Assembly (NCBI RefSeq): GCF_009834915.1
Contig: NZ_WVHS01000007.1
Coordinates: forward strand, 1 to 64,000
Source: Hufsiella ginkgonis
GTDB taxonomy: Bacteria > Bacteroidota > Bacteroidia > Sphingobacteriales > Sphingobacteriaceae
Length of the DNA: 64,000 nt
Reading direction: 5' to 3'
How positions within the stretch are numbered: position 1 is the first letter of the stretch; each line of letters opens with the position of its first letter. A program made the position numbers and the translations under genes. The notes beneath the pieces were generated by a model, which did not search any database, was not told where the DNA came from, and was given only the letters and a program-made list of their open reading frames with translations. Below are positions 8,388-15,507 of this stretch, in pieces.

Positions 8388-9118
8388 CCGGCGTTTAATA
8401 TCTCCGCAATATGCATCACTTTTACCCCGCTCTTCTTTCTCCTGAGAATTCCTTCCATATGCATCAGGCATGACATATCTGCCGCGGTAATAAACTCGGC
8501 GCCATGTTTCAGGTGATCTTCCACCCGGTCTTTCCCCATTTTAACGGAAACCGCCTCTTCGGCCACGCAAAACGTGCCGCCAAAACCGCAGCATTCGTCC
8601 ATACGGTCGAGCGGAACAAGTTCCAGGTCTTTCACCATATTCAGCAGGTAGCCCGGTTTTGAAAACCCCGGCGCCACCAGTTCCGTCATTTGCGATAGTT
8701 TGAGCCCGCGCTGCCCGTGACAGCTTTGGTGCAAGCCCACCTTATGCGGGAACCTGGCTTCCAGGTTTTCGACTTTCAGCACATCTGTTAAAAACTCGAT
8801 CAGCTCGTAGATCTTTCCGCGAACGGATAAGGCCTTATCCTCTTCCTGCCCAGAATGGAGGTGGTCTTTTACATGGAGTACGCAGCTTCCCGAAGGGGCC
8901 ACGATATAGTCGTATCCCGAAAAATTCTTGATAAACAGGTCGTTACACCCATGCGTGAGGTGCTCAAAGCCAGAATTGGCCATGGGCTGCCCGCAGCAGG
9001 TCTGACCTGCCGGGTAGTGCACATCAACGCCCAGCTTTTCCAGCAGCTGCAAGGTGGCAATGCCGGCGTTGGGATAAAACTGGTCGACGTAACAAGGAAT
9101 GAATAAGCCTACGGTCAT
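8384..9118 (-). CDS. lutA: LutA, cysteine-rich (CCG) subunit of lactate dehydrogenase complex
   Basis: A protein of 244 residues with two CCG domains: TCCGQPMANSGF in the first half and CCGFGGTFCVAEE in the second. Together with VGLFIPCYVDQFYPNAGIAT at the N-terminus this matches the GlcF-like LutA subunit. ATG at 9118 aligns with Bacillus LutA. In-frame starts at 9163 and 9205 exist, but the latter would translate the CATTATT heptad repeat at 9175-9214, so the short start is preferred. The gene overlaps lutB and follows rhaK, placing lactate oxidation in the rhamnose operon. Confidence 0.92.
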   Translation of the reverse strand: MTVGLFIPCYVDQFYPNAGIATLQLLEKLGVDVHYPAGQTCCGQPMANSGFEHLTHGCNDLFIKNFSGYDYIVAPSGSCVLHVKDHLHSGQEEDKALSVRGKIYELIEFLTDVLKVENLEARFPHKVGLHQSCHGQRGLKLSQMTELVAPGFSKPGYLLNMVKDLELVPLDRMDECCGFGGTFCVAEEAVSVKMGKDRVEDHLKHGAEFITAADMSCLMHMEGILRRKKSGVKVMHIAEILNAG

Positions 9119-9174
9119 CTTTTTACTGTCGCCCAAGTTCACATTTTTAGCCTGATTATCCATCGTTCGCCGCT

Positions 9175-9214
9175 CATTATTCATTAACACCAATTCACCA
9201 TTCATTCATCACTC
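9175..9214. repeat. Heptad element, CATTATT dialect (rhaK/lutA junction)
   Basis: Successive 7-mers: CATTATT, CATTAAC, ACCAATT, CACCATT, CATTCAT, then CACTC. The rhaK stop (9202-9204) and its last residues S-D-E are encoded within this run. Confidence 0.7.
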
Positions 9215-10605
9215 TTAGCCAAAGCCTGGGTTACGGAATAATATTTAAGTTCGATAATGTCACCTGGCAGCGTCCGCGTATTCCAGTGTTTGTGGATCGC
9301 TACGGCAGTACCGATGGCCGTGGCCTGCGCCATAGATGCGGCATAAACTTCCCTCCCGGGAAATACCGAGGCCAGGAGGTTCATGTAAATGGCGTTCTTG
9401 CTGAAGCCACCATCCACGAAAATGCGCTTCACATTCGAGTTTTTAAGCACCAGTTGGGTCGAGCGGTATTGCTGCCCGATAATGTCGGAGATCAGCTGGT
9501 GATAGGCTTCCACATCATCCGCAAAAGCAGCCAGGTCGCGCTGTCCGAACAGCGATGCCGTAAGCGGCGCCTCTGTTTCGCGCGGCGTTTCGTTCCGTCC
9601 GCGTAGCTTTAACCGGTCTATCACCCCGGGGTCGTAATCCATGTTGCGATAAACGGCGGCCGAGGTATTAAAATGCTCGGTGATCCGTTTCACCTGCTGC
9701 TCGTGTTCAAACCCGGCGAACAGGCGCGAAGCCTTTACCGGCGTACCTTTATAGCCCATATAGCAAAGGCAATCGAGTTCCAGCTCTTCCCTGGTGAGCG
9801 GGTTGTTATTAAAGGGATTAAGCGATATGCACCAGGTACCTGTAGAAATGAGCACGAAAGGCTCGGTGAAATTCACCAGGTAGGGGATCAGCGCAGCCGA
9901 ACTATCGTGAAGCCCTACGCCCACCGAATAGTTATTTCCCGGGAACGCTGCCGGTACCACGCTGTCTGAAGCGATGATGGGCGCCATCTTTTCAAGGATG
10001 CCTTCATTGCCAAGCCAGCGGTGATAGGTATTCCGGTTAAAGTTCCACAGGTTGGTGTGGCAGCCGATGCTGGTAATATCCGAACAGGGAATGCCGGAGA
10101 TCAGGTAGCTCAGGTACTGCGGCAGGTGCAGCGCATATTTTATTTTCGCGAACATTTCCGGTTTCTCATGCCTGATGCGGTACAGCTGCATGCCCGAGTT
10201 CAGGCTGCCCAGCACCGGGGAGGCGGTGGCTACAGAAAAATCCGCCTCGCCGCCATACTGGTCGTAAAATTGCTTTTTCAGCGCCTCCGGGTATTCTTTA
10301 AGATAATTGTAAAGCGGGGCGACCGGCTCGCCGTTCTCGTCGATATAAACAAAACTGGCGCCGTAGGCCGAAAAATTGATGGCTTTGATCTCGAATTCCT
10401 TTTTCTTAAACACTTCGCGCAGCGAATCGAAAACAGACAACCTCAGGCTTTCGAGATTTTCGCAGGGGTCGCCATCTTCGTCCACCGTTTCGATAAACCG
10501 GGCCGAGCGCTCGTGCACCATGTTGTAATGCTCATCGAAAAGAAACAGCTTCTTGTTGGTTTTTCCAACGTCGAAAATGGCGATTACGGGGGTTGTAGAA
10601 CTCAT
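9202..10605 (-). CDS. rhaK: FGGY-family carbohydrate kinase, probable L-rhamnulokinase
   Basis: A protein of 467 residues. The N-terminal FGGY half has the phosphate-binding motif IAIFDVGKTNKKLFLFD; the C-terminal half has GVGLHDSSAALIPYL, VLISTGTWCISLNP and IFVDGGFSKN. The family phosphorylates sugars with ATP, and the neighbours (rhamnose transporter, isomerase, aldolase) point to L-rhamnulose 1-phosphorylation. It is not closely like E. coli RhaB in wording, so the symbol rhaK is assigned from context. It lies in the middle of the operon between rhaI and lutA, with heptad elements on both sides. Its last three residues come from the downstream heptad run. Fuculokinase is the main alternative. 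Confidence 0.85.
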   Translation of the reverse strand: MSSTTPVIAIFDVGKTNKKLFLFDEHYNMVHERSARFIETVDEDGDPCENLESLRLSVFDSLREVFKKKEFEIKAINFSAYGASFVYIDENGEPVAPLYNYLKEYPEALKKQFYDQYGGEADFSVATASPVLGSLNSGMQLYRIRHEKPEMFAKIKYALHLPQYLSYLISGIPCSDITSIGCHTNLWNFNRNTYHRWLGNEGILEKMAPIIASDSVVPAAFPGNNYSVGVGLHDSSAALIPYLVNFTEPFVLISTGTWCISLNPFNNNPLTREELELDCLCYMGYKGTPVKASRLFAGFEHEQQVKRITEHFNTSAAVYRNMDYDPGVIDRLKLRGRNETPRETEAPLTASLFGQRDLAAFADDVEAYHQLISDIIGQQYRSTQLVLKNSNVKRIFVDGGFSKNAIYMNLLASVFPGREVYAASMAQATAIGTAVAIHKHWNTRTLPGDIIELKYYSVTQALAKSDE

Positions 10606-10628
10606 GTATAATCTATCTTGTTGGTTTT

Positions 10629-10705
10629 CAGCGATCAGTTGTCAGCGATCAGTTTCGCACGGCGCCGTATATAAACTGATCGCTGACAACTGACAACCTG
10701 CAACT
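10629..10705. repeat. Heptad element, CTGA dialect, with 20-bp perfect arms (rhaI/rhaK junction)
   Basis: Left arm CAGTTGTCAGCGATCAGTTT (10636-10655) is the exact reverse complement of AAACTGATCGCTGACAACTG (10673-10692). The 17-base loop itself contains the palindrome ACGGCGCCGT. Heptads on the left: CAGCGAT, CAGTTGT, CAGCGAT, CAGTTTC; on the right: AACTGAT, CGCTGAC, AACTGAC, AACCTGC. It fills the gap between two genes of one operon. Confidence 0.85.
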
Positions 10706-11979
10706 CAAAGCCCTGTTGCTACGGTCTTCAATCCTCTACCCGAAATAAGTTTCTCTCTTACTTTCAGGTCGCGGTATAACTTAATGGGGTTTGCGGCGCC
10801 GCCGGCACGAAGCCGGGCTTCGGCCACAATGGCGCGCAGATCGGTACGGAAGGTGCCCTGCAGGATCTCCTGGCAACGCACCACATCGCTCTCTGCCTGT
10901 GCTTCCGCCAGCGCCTTACGGTCGACCAGCAGGGCCTGTGCGTAGGCCAGCATAATGGCTTCAACAGATTGCAGCAGGTCTTCGAGCGGGTCCTTTACGT
11001 TGTGTGAAGCGTCGATCATCCAGCCCAGCCCGGTGGCGTGGTCCATACCGCGGGCATCCATTCCTTCCACCAGTTCGTTAAAGATGAGGAACAGCTGGTA
11101 CGGTTTAATGCTTCCGGTGGTCAGGTCATCGTCGCCGTATTTAGAATCATTGAAGTGGAAACCGCCCAGCTTGCCTTCCATCAGCAACAAGGCAACGATC
11201 TGCTCGATGTTGGCATTTGGCAGGTGGTGGCCCAGGTCGACAAGCGTATATGCCTTCGGCCCGAGCTTGTTGGCGAATAACAGCGACTGCCCCCAGTCTC
11301 CCACGGTAGTGGAATAGAAGTTTGGCTCATAGGCTTTGTACTCCACGAACACTTTCCAATGGTCAGGCAGCGCCTCGTAGATCTCCTGCAGGCTTTCGAG
11401 GGTATTCTGGAATGCTTTGCGCATGTTCAGCTGGCCCGGGAAAGTCGATCCGTCGGCGAGCCACACGGTTAACGCGTCCGAACCGAGATCGATGCCGTGC
11501 TTAATTACCTCGATATTGTGCTCGATGGCCTGTTTCCTGATCGCCTTGTCTACATTCTGCAGGGAACCGAACTTATAGCTGTGGGCCTGGTTCGGCTGGT
11601 CCTGGAAGGTATTCGAGTTTACGGCGTCGAATTTCAGTTCGTATTGGGCCGCCAATGCCTTGATCGAAGCGATGTTCCCGGGAATATCCCAGGGAATGTG
11701 CAGCGAAATGGCGCCGCTGGAACGGTTCAGTTTATGCAGCAGCCCGATATCCTCCATTTTTTCCTCCAGGTTACGCGGCTCGCCACCACCCGAAAAACGT
11801 CCAAAACGTGTACCCCCGGTCCCCAGCGCCCAGCTTGGGATAGCTACCTGGAACTTTACCAGTTTCTCTATAATTTGTTCAGCACCGGGAACCTCCGAAG
11901 CGGCAAAATCAAATCTTCGCCGATGATCAGCCTGTAGCTGGCTGTTATGCTCTTCTATTTGATAGTTTTCTATTTGCAT
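10705..11979 (-). CDS. rhaI: L-rhamnose isomerase, RhaI (Pseudomonas-type) TIM-barrel sugar isomerase
   Basis: A protein of 424 residues, close to the 430 of the Pseudomonas stutzeri enzyme and unlike E. coli RhaA. The metal-binding set is visible in order: VEYKAYEPN (Glu), TLVDLGHHLPNANIEQ (Asp and His), GGFHFNDSKYGDDDL (His and Asp). It converts L-rhamnose to L-rhamnulose in the cytoplasm. ATG at 11979 (MQIENYQIEEHNSQL) was chosen because the longer frame translates non-conserved intergenic sequence. Neighbours are rhaEW upstream and the kinase downstream. The stop at 10705 abuts the inverted-repeat element. Confidence 0.92.
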   Translation of the reverse strand: MQIENYQIEEHNSQLQADHRRRFDFAASEVPGAEQIIEKLVKFQVAIPSWALGTGGTRFGRFSGGGEPRNLEEKMEDIGLLHKLNRSSGAISLHIPWDIPGNIASIKALAAQYELKFDAVNSNTFQDQPNQAHSYKFGSLQNVDKAIRKQAIEHNIEVIKHGIDLGSDALTVWLADGSTFPGQLNMRKAFQNTLESLQEIYEALPDHWKVFVEYKAYEPNFYSTTVGDWGQSLLFANKLGPKAYTLVDLGHHLPNANIEQIVALLLMEGKLGGFHFNDSKYGDDDLTTGSIKPYQLFLIFNELVEGMDARGMDHATGLGWMIDASHNVKDPLEDLLQSVEAIMLAYAQALLVDRKALAEAQAESDVVRCQEILQGTFRTDLRAIVAEARLRAGGAANPIKLYRDLKVREKLISGRGLKTVATGL

Positions 11980-11997
11980 GATTGTTCTTATTTTGCC

Positions 11998-12057
11998 GTC
12001 AGCGTCAGCGCCCCGCACGGGCTGCGATGACTGAACAGCTGACCGCTGACTACTGAA
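11998..12057. repeat. Heptad element, CTGA dialect (rhaEW/rhaI junction)
   Basis: Right run of heptads at 12030-12057: ACTGAAC, AGCTGAC, CGCTGAC, TACTGAA. The left arm is short: GTCAGCG at 11998-12004 pairs with CGCTGAC at 12044-12050. Confidence 0.6.
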
Positions 12058-12058
12058 G

Positions 12059-14179
12059 TTATCTATAAAATCCCATCGCCACTCCCCCGTCCACGTTCAG
12101 GGCGTTGCCGGTCGACTTATTCAGCAGGCCACCCACGAACGCGTAGCAGGCATTCGCAATGTCGTCTGGTAGGATCACTTCGTTAAGCAAGGTACGTTTC
12201 GCGTAGTAAGCGGGCAATTCCGCCACGGTAATGCCGTATGCTTTTGCACGGCCTTCCGCCCAGCCGCCCGCCCAGATGTTGCTGTCGGCGATCACGGCAT
12301 CCGGGTTAACGGTGTTTACGCGGATCTTATCAGCGCCCAGCTCTGCCGCCATTAAGCGGGTAAGGTGTGCCTGTGCGGCTTTTGCAGAACCGTAACCGGG
12401 GTTATTCGGACCGGCAACTACGGCGTTCTTCGATACGATGTTCACGATATCGCCGCCGATGGCTTGTTTACGCATCATCTCTACACCAGCCTGCGACACC
12501 AGGAACTGGCCTTTCACCAGGATATCGTACAGTTTATCCCACTCTTCGATCGAATGATCGGCAATGGACTTCGAAATGCTGATGCCCGCGTTGTTCACTA
12601 CGATGTCTACACCGCCAAAAGCGAGCGCCGCATCGGCGAAGGCATCGGCAATAGAAGCTGCGTTAGTAACATCAAGGATGGTAGTTGACGACGAATCCTT
12701 ACCATAAGCTTTCTGGAACTCGGCTTTCGCACCGTCCAAACGTTCCTGGTTAATGTCGTTGAGGATGACGCATGCGCCTTCTTCGGCGAATTTCTTCGCG
12801 ATCGCTTTGCCGATACCGCCCGCACTGCCGGTAACCAGCGCAATGCGTCCCGACAGCGCCTTTGGCTTTGGCATCCGCTGCAGCTTGGCTTCTTCGAGCA
12901 ACCAGTATTCGATATTAAAAGCTTCCTGCCGGGGAAGCGAAGTATATTCCGAAATCGCTTCGGCACCTTTCATCACGTTGATGGCGTTGATGTAGAACTC
13001 GGCGGCAACACGCGCCGTTTGTTTATCTTTCGAGAAAGAGAACATGCCCACGCCGGGGTAAAGGATCACTACCGGGTTGCTGTCGCGGATAGCCGGGCTG
13101 TTAGGATGCTTGCAGGTCTCATAATACTCCTGGTACATTTTACGGTACGCTTCGAATGCCGGGGCAAGTTTTTCCTTAAGGGCTTTAACGTCCGAAAGGT
13201 CTTCTGCAGGCTCGAGGTCAAGCACCAGCGGGCTGATCTTGGTACGCAGGAAGTGGTCGGGACAACTGGTACCCAGGGGTGCCAGCCGGCCGAGATCGTT
13301 CGAGTTGATAAATTCCAGGATGCGCGGATCGTCGGTAAAGTGGCCGATCATTTTGCGCTCGCTGGAACAGAACCCGCGGAGTACCGGCGCCAGGGAAGCG
13401 GCCTGTTTGCGGCGATCGTCGGCAGCGGGGCTCTGGATCTTCGGACCGCCGAAGGCAGCTCCTTTTTTCGCATAGCTTTGCTCAAGATAGTCAGCGCAAG
13501 CTTCAATCACCTCAAGGGTGTTGATATAGCTTTCGTAAGCCGTATCACCCCAGGTGAATAAACCGTGCGACCCCAGCATAATACCGCGGATGCCAGGGTT
13601 CTCGTCGAGGCATTGCTTCAGCATCAGGCCCAGCTCAAAGCCTGGTTTCTGCCATTTTACCCAGCCGATCTTTCCGCCGAACAATTCCTTGGTGATCTTT
13701 TCGCCGTCTTTCGCTGCCGCAATGGCGATGGCGGCATCAGGGTGCAGGTGATCGATGTGCCTGAACGGCAGGAATCCATGCAGCGGCGTATCAATGGAAG
13801 GGGCCTTAGAATCGAGGTCGTAAATGCAATGGTTGAACAACTCTACCATCTCGTCCTCGTGCTCGATACCGCGATAAATATTTTTCAGGCTGCGCAACCG
13901 GTCTACGTACAGCGCGGCTAACCCGCTCTTTTTCAAAGTGCCCAGGTCGCCACCGGAACCTTTTACCCACATTACTTCTGTTTCCTGGCCCGTTAACGGG
14001 TCTTTCGCCATGGCCTTGCAGGAGGTGTTCCCCCCGCCGTAATTGGTGAGCCGCAGATCGGCCCCGAGTAAATTTGACCTGTAAATGAGCAGAGCCACTT
14101 CGTCACCGGCCAATTTTGCCGCTTCAGCTTCGTCCCACAAATAACTTACATGCTTAAAACGCGTTGTTTCGACTGACAT
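12059..14179 (-). CDS. rhaEW: RhaEW, bifunctional L-rhamnulose-1-phosphate aldolase / L-lactaldehyde dehydrogenase
   Basis: A protein of 706 residues. Residues about 1-400 are a class II aldolase/adducin domain (RLTNYGGGNTSCK, VKGSGGDLGTL, HIDHLHPDAAIAIAAAKDG, GSHGLFTWG). Residues about 440-706 are a short-chain dehydrogenase with the Rossmann motif TGSAGGIGKAIAKKFAEEG, VVNNAGIS, and the Tyr-Lys pair in GYGSAKAAQAH. The fusion is the known RhaEW protein. The aldolase splits rhamnulose-1-phosphate to DHAP and L-lactaldehyde, and the dehydrogenase oxidises the lactaldehyde to L-lactate. With lutABC in the same operon the lactate can go on to pyruvate. It starts 32 bases after rhaT, the gap being made of heptads. 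Confidence 0.94.
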   Translation of the reverse strand: MSVETTRFKHVSYLWDEAEAAKLAGDEVALLIYRSNLLGADLRLTNYGGGNTSCKAMAKDPLTGQETEVMWVKGSGGDLGTLKKSGLAALYVDRLRSLKNIYRGIEHEDEMVELFNHCIYDLDSKAPSIDTPLHGFLPFRHIDHLHPDAAIAIAAAKDGEKITKELFGGKIGWVKWQKPGFELGLMLKQCLDENPGIRGIMLGSHGLFTWGDTAYESYINTLEVIEACADYLEQSYAKKGAAFGGPKIQSPAADDRRKQAASLAPVLRGFCSSERKMIGHFTDDPRILEFINSNDLGRLAPLGTSCPDHFLRTKISPLVLDLEPAEDLSDVKALKEKLAPAFEAYRKMYQEYYETCKHPNSPAIRDSNPVVILYPGVGMFSFSKDKQTARVAAEFYINAINVMKGAEAISEYTSLPRQEAFNIEYWLLEEAKLQRMPKPKALSGRIALVTGSAGGIGKAIAKKFAEEGACVILNDINQERLDGAKAEFQKAYGKDSSSTTILDVTNAASIADAFADAALAFGGVDIVVNNAGISISKSIADHSIEEWDKLYDILVKGQFLVSQAGVEMMRKQAIGGDIVNIVSKNAVVAGPNNPGYGSAKAAQAHLTRLMAAELGADKIRVNTVNPDAVIADSNIWAGGWAEGRAKAYGITVAELPAYYAKRTLLNEVILPDDIANACYAFVGGLLNKSTGNALNVDGGVAMGFYR

Positions 14180-14218
14180 TTCTATTCTGAATTTTTAATT
14201 TTTACTTTCTACTATTTG
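14177..14218. repeat. Heptad element, ATTTTTA dialect (rhaT/rhaEW junction)
   Basis: Successive 7-mers CATTTCT, ATTCTGA, ATTTTTA, ATTTTTA, CTTTCTA, CTATTTG run from the rhaEW start codon to the rhaT stop codon, so the whole junction is heptads. No inverted arm is visible. Confidence 0.55.
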
Positions 14219-15303
14219 ATGGAATTCCCGTATCCAACAATAAACACCGACAGGATAATGGTAATGATACCCACGATCACCGTTGAAAATGTTTTCTTTG
14301 ACACCCCTTTCCACTCTTTTAACACGATCCCCCAGGTATTGGCGATCAGGATTATAAAGGCCATGTGAAGGATCCATGAACTGGCGCCGTTGCCCATCTT
14401 GCTTTCGCCCATACCGTAGAAAAAGAACTGAAGGAACCAGGTCGTGCCGGCAATAGCCGAAAAGAGGTAGTTCTTAAGCAGCGGTGTTTTGGCGTTGCCA
14501 TAGTCGCTGAAGGTTTTATTACGCGCGTTCAGGATCATACACCAGATAAAATTGGTGAGCAGGCCTCCCCAAAGCACCACCACGTAGGTAACGTTGTTCT
14601 GGTACAGGAAATTGGTGGTTTCGGCAGGGTTGGCGGCTTTCCATAAGGCATTCGCGGTATCGGCCATGGGCTTGCCCGCCTCTATGCCGAAGCTGAAACA
14701 CGCGCTTAATACGCCGGAAACGATCCCCACAAAAAGCCCGAGGCCGAATTTGTATTCTGTTTTCACTTCCACGCCATGCGGATCGGCAGACGATGACCGG
14801 AGCTCTTTTTCTTTCATCATACCCGCTTTTCCGCAAATGATAATACCGATCACGCACACCGCCAGGCCTGCCATCACGGTAAGCCCCCAGGGCGTGCTGG
14901 TAAACATCGAGAAGGTATCTTTCCCCGCTGCAGGGTTAAAGTCATAATAAATAGACGGCAGGATAGAGCCGAACACCATACACAAACCGAGGATGATGCT
15001 GCTTCCAAGCGAAACCCCCAGGTAACGCACACCCAGGCCGTAGGTGAGGCCCCCGATACCCCATAACACCCCGAACAGGAAGGTCAGGCCAAGCACGGTA
15101 CCCGGCTGCTCAGCAATGATGCCGCCAAATCCCGGGATAGTTAAATACGCCGCGACAGGCGGTACGATGAGCCAGGAAAAGATCCCGCCCACGATCCAGT
15201 AGCTTTCCCAGGCCCACCCTTTCACTTTTTTGTAGGGAATGTAGAAGCTACCGGAAGCGAATCCCCCGATGAAGTGGAAAATGACACCAAAAATTGCTTG
15301 CAT
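14212..15303 (-). CDS. rhaT: L-rhamnose/H+ symporter RhaT
   Basis: A protein of 363 residues (E. coli RhaT has 344) with about ten hydrophobic segments, for example IFGVIFHFIGGFASGSFYIP at the start, TVLGLTFLFGVLWGIGGLTY, VMAGLAVCVIGIIICGKAGM and AFIILIANTWGIVLKEWKG. The opening FIGGFASGSFYIPYKKVKGW and the KEWKG motif near the end are typical of RhaT. It imports L-rhamnose with protons across the inner membrane. It is the first gene of the operon. The upstream region contains tandem CTGTCATG sites that could bind the rhamnose regulator, which is not encoded in the window. Confidence 0.94.
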   Translation of the reverse strand: MQAIFGVIFHFIGGFASGSFYIPYKKVKGWAWESYWIVGGIFSWLIVPPVAAYLTIPGFGGIIAEQPGTVLGLTFLFGVLWGIGGLTYGLGVRYLGVSLGSSIILGLCMVFGSILPSIYYDFNPAAGKDTFSMFTSTPWGLTVMAGLAVCVIGIIICGKAGMMKEKELRSSSADPHGVEVKTEYKFGLGLFVGIVSGVLSACFSFGIEAGKPMADTANALWKAANPAETTNFLYQNNVTYVVVLWGGLLTNFIWCMILNARNKTFSDYGNAKTPLLKNYLFSAIAGTTWFLQFFFYGMGESKMGNGASSWILHMAFIILIANTWGIVLKEWKGVSKKTFSTVIVGIITIILSVFIVGYGNSIK

Positions 15304-15337
15304 TGATGATTAAGGTTTACGATTGGTAAATAACGCC

Positions 15338-15382
15338 CTAAATTATAGAACAGTTAAACAGCACCTGTCATGTACTGTCATG
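15338..15382 (-). promoter_or_regulatory. Candidate rhaT promoter with direct-repeat activator sites
   Basis: CTGTCATG occurs at 15365-15372 and again at 15375-15382, a direct repeat with a 10-base period. On the minus strand a poor -7 element TAATTTAG (15345-15338) lies 19 bases further toward rhaT, with no good -33 element. Direct repeats one helical turn apart at this position fit an AraC-type activator. No such gene is in the window. Confidence 0.45.
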
Positions 15383-15407
15383 AAACCGGCCAAAAAATTA
15401 CGTAAAG

Positions 15408-15433
15408 AAATTACCGAATCGCCCCGGTAATTT
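15408..15433. other. Perfect 9-bp inverted repeat in the rhaT/PKD divergent region
   Basis: AAATTACCG (15408-15416) and CGGTAATTT (15425-15433) flank an 8-base spacer. A T run follows on the plus strand, but no gene upstream on that strand would need termination, so an operator or leader hairpin is likelier. A weak plus-strand promoter (CTTG at 15438-15441, 19 bases, TACTTTTA at 15461-15468) follows. Confidence 0.4.
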
Positions 15434-15507
15434 TTTGCTTGCAGTTCGATATTTGATTCATACTTTTAACTTTAACCAATTTTTAAACGCTCACGGTACA
15501 AAGGATC

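Noticed and set aside
9119-9205. Longer LutA start at 9163 or 9205
   Set aside because: The 9205 start translates the heptad repeat; the family start aligns with 9118. 9163 cannot be fully excluded.
15408-15440. Rho-independent terminator before the PKD protein gene
   Set aside because: Hairpin plus T run is present, but it lies between divergent starts, so there is no upstream plus-strand transcript to end; listed as an inverted repeat only.
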